Of a stretch of 64,000 nucleotides of DNA, positions 40,225 to 49,200 are shown piece after piece. Below the pieces are notes generated by a model. It saw nothing but the letters and a program-made list of their open reading frames with translations. It had not been told where the DNA came from and ran no database searches. Origin of the DNA: Clostridia bacterium (lineage in GTDB: Bacteria > Bacillota > Clostridia > TANB77 > CAG-508); the NCBI GenBank assembly GCA_017456555.1, contig JAFTJF010000005.1:1-64000 (forward strand). The letters run 5' to 3'. A program made the position numbers and the translations under genes. Each line of letters begins with the position of its first letter. The first letter of the stretch is position 1.

Positions 40225-40971
40225 TTGGAACTAAAAGAAAATGAAAGAATAGATGACTTAGAATATAAAGGTCTAAAAATAATTCAAAATAAAAATGGTT
40301 TTTGTTTTGGAGTTGATAGTGTTTTATTATCTGATTATGCAAAAAATATAAAGAAAAATTCTAAAGTTGTTGATATTGGAACTGGAACTGGAATAATATC
40401 ATTATTGCTTTGTAAAAAGACGCAATTATCAAAAATTTATGGTGTAGAAATCCAGGAAGATGTTGCGGAAATGGCTAAAAGGAGTATTGCACTAAATAAC
40501 TTAGAAAACAAATTTGAAATAATAAATACAAATGTAAAAAACATTTGTGAAGTGCTAGAACCACATAAAATTGATGTTGTTGTTACAAATCCACCATATA
40601 AAAAAGTAGATACAGGCGTAAAAAGTGCAGATAGAAAACAATTAATTTCAAGACATGAAGTAGAATGCACTTTAGAAGATGTTATAGAAAATGCAAGTAA
40701 ATTATTAAAAGACTTAGGTGAATTTTATATGGTACATAGAGCAGAAAGACTTGTAGATATTATGTGCTTACTTAGAAAATATAAACTAGAACCAAAAAAT
40801 ATTAGATTTGTTCATTCAAATGCAGAAGAAAAGCCAAGCTTAATATTAGTAAGAGCTGTAAGATGTGCAAAAGAATTTTTAAAAATTGATAAACCACTTG
40901 TAATATATAAAGATAATGGCGAATATACAGACGAAATTTTAAGAATATATGATAAAGTAAAGGGTGAGTAA
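40225..40971 (+). CDS. TrmN6/YfiC-like tRNA1(Val) adenine-N6 methyltransferase
   Basis: A 248-residue SAM-dependent methyltransferase. The SAM-binding loop is VVDIGTGTGIISLLLCKK, and the catalytic N6-adenine motif NPPY appears in VVTNPPYKKVDTG. The first part, LKIIQNKNGFCFGVDSVLLSDY, is typical of the YfiC/YabB family that modifies A37 of tRNA1(Val). The TTG at 40225 is chosen as start because the GGAGG site (40215-40219) lies 5 bp before it; an in-frame TTG at 40207 lies upstream of that site. The rsmI start follows by 1 bp, so the two RNA-modifying enzymes are coupled. Confidence 0.88.
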   Translation: MELKENERIDDLEYKGLKIIQNKNGFCFGVDSVLLSDYAKNIKKNSKVVDIGTGTGIISLLLCKKTQLSKIYGVEIQEDVAEMAKRSIALNNLENKFEIINTNVKNICEVLEPHKIDVVVTNPPYKKVDTGVKSADRKQLISRHEVECTLEDVIENASKLLKDLGEFYMVHRAERLVDIMCLLRKYKLEPKNIRFVHSNAEEKPSLILVRAVRCAKEFLKIDKPLVIYKDNGEYTDEILRIYDKVKGE

Positions 40972-40972
40972 A

Positions 40973-41806
40973 ATGAAGGGAAAATTATATTTAGTTGCAA
41001 CCCCAATAGGTAATTTAGAAGATATAACTTTAAGAGCATTAAAAACTCTTAAAGAAGTTGATTTAATTGCTGCAGAAGATACGAGACATACACTTGGTTT
41101 GTTAAATCATTTTGAAATATCAAAACCATTGATTAGCTATTATAAACAAAATGAAAAAACTAAAAGTGAGATATTAATTCAAAAACTATTAGAAGGACAA
41201 AATATTGCTGTAGTTTCAGATGCTGGAACACCAGGAATTTCAGATCCAGGAGAAGAAATAGTAAAAGTAGCAATAGAAAATGGAATAGAAATAGTTCCAA
41301 TTCCAGGAGCTTGTGCATTTGTAAATGCTCTTATAGCCTCTGGTTTATCTTCAAAAGAGTTTACTTTTATTGGATTTTTATCTGCAATAAAAAAAGATAA
41401 AAGAGAAAAATTAGAAGAAATTAAATATGAAACAAGAACATTAATTTTATATGAAGCTCCACATAAATTAAAAGGTACATTAGAAGCTATTTTAGAAGTT
41501 CTAGGAGATAGAAAAATAGTTTTAGCAAGAGAGCTTACAAAGATTCATGAAGAATTTATAAGAGATAATGTATCTAATATATTAGAAAGAATTGATGAAG
41601 TAAAAGGTGAATTTGTAATATTAATAGAAGGAAATTCTGAGTCTAAGAAAGATTTAGAATTATCTGAACTTAATAATAAAACTTTAGAAGAACATTATGA
41701 ATACTATGAAGCTCAAGGCTTTGATAAAAAAGAAATCATTAAGAAAATTGCAAAAGACAGAAATTCTAATAAAAATGAAATATATCAATATTTTTTAAAT
41801 AAATAG
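40973..41806 (+). CDS. rsmI: 16S rRNA (cytidine1402-2'-O)-methyltransferase RsmI
   Basis: A 277-residue tetrapyrrole-methylase-fold enzyme modifying C1402 of 16S rRNA. Signatures are KLYLVATPIGNLEDITLRAL at the N-terminus, DLIAAEDTRHT, VSDAGTPGISDPG and the IPGACAFVNALIASGL loop. The start is the ATG at 40973, preceded by AAGGGTGAG; an in-frame GTG at 40964 lies inside the upstream gene and is less likely. A terminator follows. Confidence 0.97.
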   Translation: MKGKLYLVATPIGNLEDITLRALKTLKEVDLIAAEDTRHTLGLLNHFEISKPLISYYKQNEKTKSEILIQKLLEGQNIAVVSDAGTPGISDPGEEIVKVAIENGIEIVPIPGACAFVNALIASGLSSKEFTFIGFLSAIKKDKREKLEEIKYETRTLILYEAPHKLKGTLEAILEVLGDRKIVLARELTKIHEEFIRDNVSNILERIDEVKGEFVILIEGNSESKKDLELSELNNKTLEEHYEYYEAQGFDKKEIIKKIAKDRNSNKNEIYQYFLNK

Positions 41807-41818
41807 TAAAAAATAAAT

Positions 41819-41854
41819 ACATCTAAAACGTAAAAAGGTTTTAGGTGTATTTTT
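41819..41854 (+). terminator. Intrinsic terminator after rsmI
   Basis: An 11-bp ACATCTAAAAC/GTTTTAGGTGT stem with G-U pairing on the plus strand, followed by six T. Confidence 0.8.
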
Positions 41855-42000
41855 TATATTATATAAAGGTAAGAAATTGCATTAATTGATTGTTTTTATA
41901 AAAAAATTAAAATTATTATTAAGATATTGTATTTTAAAGCATAAAATGATATATTATGTATGTAAAATTAGAATAAAATCGGGTGTTTTGGAGGTTTTTT

Positions 42001-43527
42001 GTGAATAGAGTAAGAGGAAGAAGATATGAAGGCGGCCCTAGAAAGCTGAATATGAAGAAAGTTATAGCTACAATAATTGCTTTTATTGTAATTATAATGA
42101 TTATTCTTTCACTAAAGAATTTATTAACAGGCGAAGAAAAAAATAAAGAAGTTTCTTCATTAAAAACATATATATCTGTTTTGGAAAATAGTAAATGGGG
42201 AGTTATTGATAACAAAGGAAATACTATTATAGACTTAGAATATGAAGAAATGATAATAATTCCAAATAGAAACGAAGATGTTTTTGTTTGTACTTATGAT
42301 GTTGATTATAATAATGAAACTTACAAAACTAAAGTACTTGATGAAAAAGGAAATGAAATCTTTAAAAATTATGAAAATATAGAAGCAATCGAAAACAATG
42401 ATGGTTCTTCTATTTGGTATGAAGATAATGTTTTAAGATTCAAAAAAGACGGAAAATACGGATTAATAGACTTTGATGGAAAAGTATTAATAGAACCAGA
42501 ATATGATAACATATATGCTTTAACAGGAATCAAAGATAGTTTAATAATAGAAAAAGATGGAAAAAAAGGATTAGTAAATAATAAAACAAAAGAAATAATA
42601 ATAGAACCAGAATATCTTGAAATTTCAACTATTACAGCAAACCATGAAGATGGTTATGTTGTAAAAGATATTTCAAATAAATGTGGATTAATAGCAAATG
42701 ACAAAACAAAAGTGTTAGAAACAAAATATGATGAAATAAAAAAAGTAACAGGAAATAACTATTATGTAGTAGTTGAGGCTGGAGTAGTTGAAATTATTGA
42801 TAATAATGGAAAAGCAATATTAAACAGTGGATTTGATAGTGTTGAAGCAATAAAAGTAGATAACTTTATAATAATAAAAGATGGAAAATATGGACTAATA
42901 GATAAATCTGGAAACACAGTAATTGCACCAGAATATGAAAATTTAAAATTTGGAACAGCTGATTCTTTTGTAGCTCAAAAAAATGGAAAATATGGAATTA
43001 TTAAAAAAGATAATACAACTGTAGTAGATTTCAATTATGAAACAATTAATTATATTGAAACAGCAGATTTCTTTAGTGCAGAAAAATCAAATTATTATAC
43101 AGATATAATAGATAGAAACTTTGAAACAGTATTAACAGATGTAATTATCTCAGAATTGAACATAGAAAATGGATACTTAAGAGTAAGAGTTGGTGAAGAT
43201 TACAAATATTATAACTTTAAATTTGAAGAAAAAACAAATAAAGAAGTATTAGCAACAAGTACATTATTCTTGGTAAAAGAAAATGGAAAATATGGATATG
43301 AAAACAAAAATGGAGAAAGAATAGTTGATTGCATTTATGATGATGCAAAAGAACAAAACGAATTTGGCTATTGTGCAGTGAAAAAAGACGGAAAATGGGG
43401 AGCTCTAAAATCAGACGGAACAATAGTAGTAGAACCAAGCAGAAATTTAGATGACTATTTATATGTAGACTTTATTTCAGAATGGAACAGATATAACGAC
43501 TTAAGAATAAATGTATATACAAAGTAA
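42001..43527 (+). CDS. WG-repeat surface protein
   Basis: A 508-residue protein, with GTG at 42001 as likely start, 7 bp after a TGGAGG site. A basic N-terminus is followed by one membrane span (about residues 20-38) and then around ten repeats of the WG/beta type, each near DGKYGLIDFDGKVLIEPEYDN. The repeats probably form a beta-rich solenoid or propeller outside the membrane. WG-repeat proteins are common and poorly characterised; binding roles are assumed. It may be cotranscribed with the unknown gene that follows 24 bp later. Repeat divergence is high, so this is an old array rather than a recent expansion. Confidence 0.85.
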   Translation: MNRVRGRRYEGGPRKLNMKKVIATIIAFIVIIMIILSLKNLLTGEEKNKEVSSLKTYISVLENSKWGVIDNKGNTIIDLEYEEMIIIPNRNEDVFVCTYDVDYNNETYKTKVLDEKGNEIFKNYENIEAIENNDGSSIWYEDNVLRFKKDGKYGLIDFDGKVLIEPEYDNIYALTGIKDSLIIEKDGKKGLVNNKTKEIIIEPEYLEISTITANHEDGYVVKDISNKCGLIANDKTKVLETKYDEIKKVTGNNYYVVVEAGVVEIIDNNGKAILNSGFDSVEAIKVDNFIIIKDGKYGLIDKSGNTVIAPEYENLKFGTADSFVAQKNGKYGIIKKDNTTVVDFNYETINYIETADFFSAEKSNYYTDIIDRNFETVLTDVIISELNIENGYLRVRVGEDYKYYNFKFEEKTNKEVLATSTLFLVKENGKYGYENKNGERIVDCIYDDAKEQNEFGYCAVKKDGKWGALKSDGTIVVEPSRNLDDYLYVDFISEWNRYNDLRINVYTK

Positions 43528-43551
43528 CATAAGAAAAAGAGGTAAATAATT

Positions 43552-44808
43552 TTGGAACTAATGACGAAATACCAATATACGTATTTTATTCATCCGTATA
43601 TTATTGAAGAAAGTAAATATGACAAATATATTTTGAAGTTATTAAAAGATAAAAAATGTACTTATAAAATCTTTGAGAAAGAAAAAGACTTAGATATATA
43701 TAACTTTTTCTTACCTAATATAAGATCATTTTTGTTTCCAACCTTTGAACTTAGAGGAGAGGCTTTAAAAGACTTTAATTCTTTGAAAATAGAAGAAAAA
43801 AAGAAAAAAATATCTAAAGAGCCTGTTGCATATTTTTCATATAATTTCGCACAAGATATTCAAGGAAAAGTTGGAACAGAAAACGGAATTTTCTTTAAAA
43901 TTGAAGGGATTGAAATAATTTGTTTTAATAGTGGAATATGTTTCTTTACAATGAAAACACACTTAGAAAATACTAATAAATTTATGGATTTATTAGACTT
44001 TAACTATAGATTTAAAGGTATTAATTCAGAGTTTGCATCTTTAAAAGATTATGAAAATATAAAAATACAAACAGATACTTTTAAAGATATGAGCGATATT
44101 TCAGAACTTATTAATCAAATTACAGGAATAAGTACAAAAACGAAAAATAAAGCAGAAGAGTTAATAAATTCACAATTTTACACATATTCTTATGTATGTG
44201 TTGAAACTAGCAATTGGAGCGAAAAAACAGATTTTATGAATATTGAAAATGATTTTTTGAAATTTGCAAATGTGCTTCCAAGTAACTATAATTCAGACTT
44301 TAATAAAGCTAATTTAGAACATAATTTGCACATTATAGAGAGATTAAAATATGTAAAAACTTCAATTTCAAATACTAGTTCAAATGTGATGTGTTCAGGT
44401 ATTGATACTTATAATTATACAAAATTACCTTATGAATATGAAAACCAATATTTCTACTTATATATATTATCTTTATATAAAAAGATGTTTTTAATGAGGC
44501 TTAATACTGATTTTAAGCAATATGATAAGATTGTTAAAAGAAAAGATATTTTTATTAAATTTACTAAAGAGCTTTGGAACAAAGAAATTACACTAGATGA
44601 TGGTGGTGCTTTATATTATAAAACACTTAATAAAACATTAGAATTACAAGAATTATATGCAGAAATACAAAATAAATATGAAGTAATATATAAAGATTTA
44701 AACATTGAGAAAAATAACAATTACTACTCTATAATAGTAATATTACTAATATTTTCTTTAGTATTTAATACAATAAATATTATATTTTTAATGTATTTGC
44801 TGTCATAA
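43552..44808 (+). CDS. Unknown protein with C-terminal membrane anchor
   Basis: A 418-residue protein that I do not recognise. It lacks an N-terminal signal and ends in a single hydrophobic helix (about residues 393-416, YSIIVILLIFSLVFNTINI), so it is tail-anchored with the bulk probably cytosolic. Text resembling a domain is YTYFIHPYIIEE near the start and ELINQITGIST in the middle. The TTG start is chosen because AGAGGT lies 8 bp before it; an ATG follows three codons later. It sits between the WG-repeat gene and acpS, only 15 bp from the latter. Its tail-anchor topology and position suggest a membrane-associated partner of the WG-repeat protein, an inference only. Confidence 0.75.
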   Translation: MELMTKYQYTYFIHPYIIEESKYDKYILKLLKDKKCTYKIFEKEKDLDIYNFFLPNIRSFLFPTFELRGEALKDFNSLKIEEKKKKISKEPVAYFSYNFAQDIQGKVGTENGIFFKIEGIEIICFNSGICFFTMKTHLENTNKFMDLLDFNYRFKGINSEFASLKDYENIKIQTDTFKDMSDISELINQITGISTKTKNKAEELINSQFYTYSYVCVETSNWSEKTDFMNIENDFLKFANVLPSNYNSDFNKANLEHNLHIIERLKYVKTSISNTSSNVMCSGIDTYNYTKLPYEYENQYFYLYILSLYKKMFLMRLNTDFKQYDKIVKRKDIFIKFTKELWNKEITLDDGGALYYKTLNKTLELQELYAEIQNKYEVIYKDLNIEKNNNYYSIIVILLIFSLVFNTINIIFLMYLLS

Positions 44809-44823
44809 GTAAAAGGAAGATAT

Positions 44824-45195
44824 ATGAAAATAGTAAATGGAACAGACATTGTTGAAATAAGCAGAATTCGCAATGATATTGAGCAAATAGGTGAAAGATT
44901 TTTAAATAAAATTTATACTGAAAAAGAAATTGAATATTGTGAATCTAAAAAAACTCAAAAGTTTCAAAGTTATGCAGCAAGATTTGCGGCTAAAGAAGCA
45001 GCTTATAAAGCTTTAAGTAGCAAAATCAATTTTAAATATTGTTGGAAAGATTTTGAAATTTTAAATAATGAAGATGGAAGACCATATATGAATTTACATT
45101 TTAATATAGATGGTTTAGAAGAGATAGAAGTGAGCTTATCTCATTGTAAAGAATATGCAGTAGCTAATGTAGTTGCTATATATAAGGAGAGTTAA
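44824..45195 (+). CDS. acpS: Holo-[acyl-carrier-protein] synthase AcpS
   Basis: A 123-residue phosphopantetheinyl transferase of the AcpS type. It moves 4'-phosphopantetheine from CoA to a serine of apo-ACP for fatty acid synthesis. The N-terminal GTDIVEISRI contains the Mg-binding Asp, and FAAKEAAYKAL is the second conserved motif. The length is standard. The ATG has a AAAAGGAAG site. tatD begins at the base after the stop. Confidence 0.96.
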   Translation: MKIVNGTDIVEISRIRNDIEQIGERFLNKIYTEKEIEYCESKKTQKFQSYAARFAAKEAAYKALSSKINFKYCWKDFEILNNEDGRPYMNLHFNIDGLEEIEVSLSHCKEYAVANVVAIYKES

Positions 45196-45957
45196 ATGGA
45201 ATTTTTTGATTCACATTCTCATTATAATGATGAGAAATATGATACAGATAGAAATGAATTAATTAAAGCAATATATAATGAAGGAATAACAAAAACAGTA
45301 TGTGTTGGGTACAATGTGGAAAAGAGCCAAGAAGCTTTAAAAATAGCCAAAGAAAACCACTTTATGTTTGCAACTTGTGGAATTTCACCCAACGATATTG
45401 AAGAATATGTGGATAACTCATTAGAAAAAATAGAAGAAATTGCTAAAGATGGTAAAATAGTGGCAATTGGAGAGATAGGACTTGATTATTATTGGAATAA
45501 AGATAATAAAGAAGAACAAAAAGAATTGTTTATAAAGCAAATTGAAATAGCCAATAGAGTTAATAAACCAATAGTAATTCATACAAGAGATGCTGCAGTA
45601 GATACAATTGAAATATTAAAGGAACATCCAGTAAATAAGAAAGGTATATTTCATTGTTGTCCACTAAATCAAGAACTTATAAAAGAAGGGTTAAAACTAG
45701 GATTTTATATATCATTTAGTGGTAATATAACTTTTAAAAATGCAAAATCAGAACCTTGTGTGTCTTTGGTACCATTAGATAAATTATTAATTGAAACAGA
45801 TTGTCCATATTTATCACCAGAGCCATATAGAGGTAAAAGAAATGATTCAAGAAATGTTAAACTAGTAGCTGCTAAAGTGGCTGAAATAAAGGGACTATCA
45901 TTAGAAGAAGTGGCCAAGATAACTTATGAAAATGCAAATAAAATTTTTGAAATATAA
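45196..45957 (+). CDS. TatD-family metal-dependent hydrolase/DNase
   Basis: A 253-residue TIM-barrel hydrolase. The metal ligands appear as FDSHSHYND at the N-terminus, IGEIGLDYYW (Glu), VIHTRDA, FHCC and LIETDCPYLSP. The family contains 3'-5' exonucleases and D-aminoacyl-tRNA-type hydrolases, so the substrate is not certain. The ribosome site AAGGAGAG lies inside the end of acpS. It ends with a terminator and closes the operon. Confidence 0.94.
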   Translation: MEFFDSHSHYNDEKYDTDRNELIKAIYNEGITKTVCVGYNVEKSQEALKIAKENHFMFATCGISPNDIEEYVDNSLEKIEEIAKDGKIVAIGEIGLDYYWNKDNKEEQKELFIKQIEIANRVNKPIVIHTRDAAVDTIEILKEHPVNKKGIFHCCPLNQELIKEGLKLGFYISFSGNITFKNAKSEPCVSLVPLDKLLIETDCPYLSPEPYRGKRNDSRNVKLVAAKVAEIKGLSLEEVAKITYENANKIFEI

Positions 45958-45961
45958 CATA

Positions 45962-46002
45962 AACGACTTATAGTACATTAAGTATTATAGGTCGTTTTTT
46001 AT
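45962..46002 (+). terminator. Intrinsic terminator after tatD
   Basis: An 11-bp AACGACTTATA/TATAGGTCGTT stem (one G-T pair) followed by six T. Confidence 0.8.
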
Positions 46003-46145
46003 GTTATATAGTTTATAAAAAATAAAATGTCAAGAAAAATTTTAAAAAAATTTAAAGAAAATTTTGGATAAAAAAATACTCGAAAGTATTTATTTCGTAG
46101 AAAAAGTCAAAAAAATGTGGAAAAAAGTAATAAAAACTTAACAAT

Positions 46146-46186
46146 CTTGTGGAAAAACTCCCTAAAGGTTTTTCCGTAGCGAGTTT
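46146..46186. repeat. CTTGTGGAAAA...TTTTCCGTAG hairpin element, copy 2
   Basis: A GGAAAAAC/GTTTTTCC stem (46151-46158 with 46168-46175) preceded by CTTGT and followed by CGTAGCGAGTT, as in copy 1 at 16931-16972. An alternative AAACTC/GAGTTT pairing overlaps the first stem. It lies about 120 bp before the dockerin-protein gene, in its probable leader. The rest of the 337-bp gap (45958-46294) is AT-rich with a small AAATACT/AGTATTT hairpin at 46074-46091. Confidence 0.4.
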
Positions 46187-46294
46187 GAAGGCGGTTTTTA
46201 AAAGTGGAAAAAAAAGGCTATTGCAAAAAAAAAACTAAATGCTATTATGTTGCTAATGAAAATATTCAGGCAAAATTAACAGGGAGGATTTATT

Positions 46295-49200
46295 ATGAAA
46301 AGGAAAATGTTAATCTCAATTGCATTAATTACAATTATGCTATTGAACTGCATGATGCCTCTATTCACGGTATATGCAGCCGAAGGTGAAGGGATTCAAC
46401 TAAACAGTACTTTATTCTATGCAGTTGTTGACGCTATCAATTGTGTTGATAACGGTGACGTTGCATTTGAAGTTAATGAAGGTACTCACACGATATACAT
46501 AAGTGCTGAAGAACTTGCTAAAGTTAAATGTTTAGATCTTGCCGGAAAAGGTATTAATGATTTAACAAACTTAGACAAATTTACAAGTTTGGAAACCTTA
46601 GTATTATCATCAAATGATCTTTACAGTGGAGAGGAAAGCAATTTAAGTGTATTAGATAACTTAACAAATTTAGTACATTTAAATTTATCAGAAAACCACT
46701 TAGACAGTGTTGCTGATATTCCAGCTACAATGGAAAGATTATTTAACACAGATAATGGTACTATATTATTAACAGGACAAATTGTTAATAAAGTAGTTAC
46801 TGTTGATATGAATACAGTAGATGAAAATGTTACTGTACCAGAAACAGTAGTAGTAGAAGTACCAGAAATTTTAAGTCTTGCTGGAGATCTTAAATCAGTT
46901 TGGAAAACAAAAGAAGGATATACAGAAACAAATCCAACATTAAAAATTGAAGAATCTTTATTAAAGACTTTAAAATTACCTTATATAGATTATGCAAAAT
47001 TTGCTGATTTATATAAAGTAGGACCAGACTCAAAATCATTAACAGTAACAGTTGCTGATTCAAATGGTAGTCCATATTATGGTATGTTAAGATATACTAT
47101 TTCTATAGTAGATGAAAAAGGTGAATCTGGATTAGCTAGTAACTTAAACAAAGCTTCAGAAAACCCACTATATGAATCAGTATTCAATGTTTATGTTGTT
47201 GTTAAAAATTCTGCTAGAGAAGCTATAACAATGGTTGATGAAAATCTTTATTATGCTATTAAAGAACAATTAACAGGTGGACAAACAGTTAATGGAGAAT
47301 TATCAAGCTATCCATACGTAGTAGATATGAATGGAGATACAATCTATGTAGAATATACATATGAAACAGCAACAGTTGATGGAGTTGAATATCAAGTATT
47401 AACAGAAAATGGAAGTACAGAACCTTCATATTATTATAATGCAAATACAATGAAATTATATGTATATGAAGATGATGTAACAGTTGGAGAATTGGTTGAA
47501 GATGTTACTTTAACACCAGCAACAATTCAAATAACAGATAAAACAAATGGTACAGTAACAACAAGAAATGGATATACAACACCATTTAAATCTGAAGATA
47601 CTGGAGATACAATGTATGTAGCAGCATATGATGATGCTTATACATTAGTTATAAATGATGACATCTTAACAAATGAAATCACTTCTTTAATATTAGATGG
47701 TAAAAAAATCCAATACTTAGAAGGATTACAATATTTTGTAGGATTAACATCAGATTTAAATTTAAGCTATAACTATTTAGATGGAATTCAAGAACTAGCT
47801 GAATTACAAGCACAAAAAGATTACTGGGAAGCACAAGTTGTTGAAAACTATTTAGATATATTAAAAAATGATGAAGATAGAAACTTAAGTGAAATAATTT
47901 CTGAAATTGAAGGAATTATGGACAATGTTGAAGAAACAGCAGGAACAGATACAACAGGAAGAATCATTGAAATATTAAGAGAAGCATCTAAATTAACACC
48001 AGCAGCAGAAAATGAAAACTATGCAACACAATTAAAAGAAAAATCAGATGCTTTAACAGAAGAATTCAAAAAATTATATGGTTATACAGATACAGAAGGT
48101 AAACATGTAAATGGTTTATTAGATGACCTAGCTGAAGATATGAAAGTTGAAGGAAGTACAGATCTTACAACAACAAATATCGCAGCATTATTATCAGAAG
48201 CATATAGATATTTAGGATATTTATATAATGAATATAATAATGAATATAAAATAACAACATTCTTAACAGAAGATGTTAATTATATGACTTATTCTGAATA
48301 TGAAACATATACAGAACAAGTAAAAACATATGAAACAGCAAAAGCTTTAGGTGAAGCACAAATTTCATATGTTACAGGATTAGAATCTGCAGGAGCTTTA
48401 TCTGGATTAGATATGGAATTATTATTAGCTGTATTCCCAGGAATACAAACATATATTGATGATGGTTCAGAAACACCAGTAGCAGAATATTTTGCAAAAG
48501 CTTCTGAAAACGGATATAGCCATGCTGGATATAAACACATTTTAAAAGAATTTAGAATGATAGGATTATATTCAGAACTTGCAAATTACTGTTTAATTAA
48601 AAGAATGAACGAAGAGACAGCTTCAGGAATCTGCTATGCTGAAGAATATTTAGAAAGAAGAATTGAAGAATTAAACTTAGAAAATATTCCAGCAGATTAT
48701 GAAGAAGCAATGTTAGCAAGAATTAAAGGTGAAGTTGCTGATTTAGATTTCTTAGAAGATGATCTTTTAATGGAAGCAAGCTTTGATGATGTTACAGCTG
48801 CATATATTGATTATGCTGCTAGAACATATACATATGGAGAAGAAATCTCTATAACATCAGGAGAATATCTTCCAGTTACAGACATTCAATATACAGTAGA
48901 AAACTATACAGATGAAGAATTAGAAAATTTAGTTATACCAGAAGGTTCAACAGGAGATTTCACACAAGCACAAGCTGCTTTAGATGGTGCTGATGGTATA
49001 TCAAAAGATATAGTTAGTGAAATCTATTTAGCTGAAGAAGTTAATGGAACATTTGGTACAGAAGGTGAATTAGTTGTATATGAACAATTAATGAGCTTAG
49101 CTAAAAAATTATTAAATGGTAATGTTGAAAGATATGTTCAATTACCAGACCTTAAAAAATTAAATATTGCTGAAAATGGACACTTAGACAACTTAGAAGG

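Noticed and set aside
46204-46389. Short plus-strand frame overlapping the start of the dockerin-protein gene
   Set aside because: Lys/Asn-rich low-complexity sequence with no ribosome site; it overlaps the signal peptide of a clear gene in another frame.
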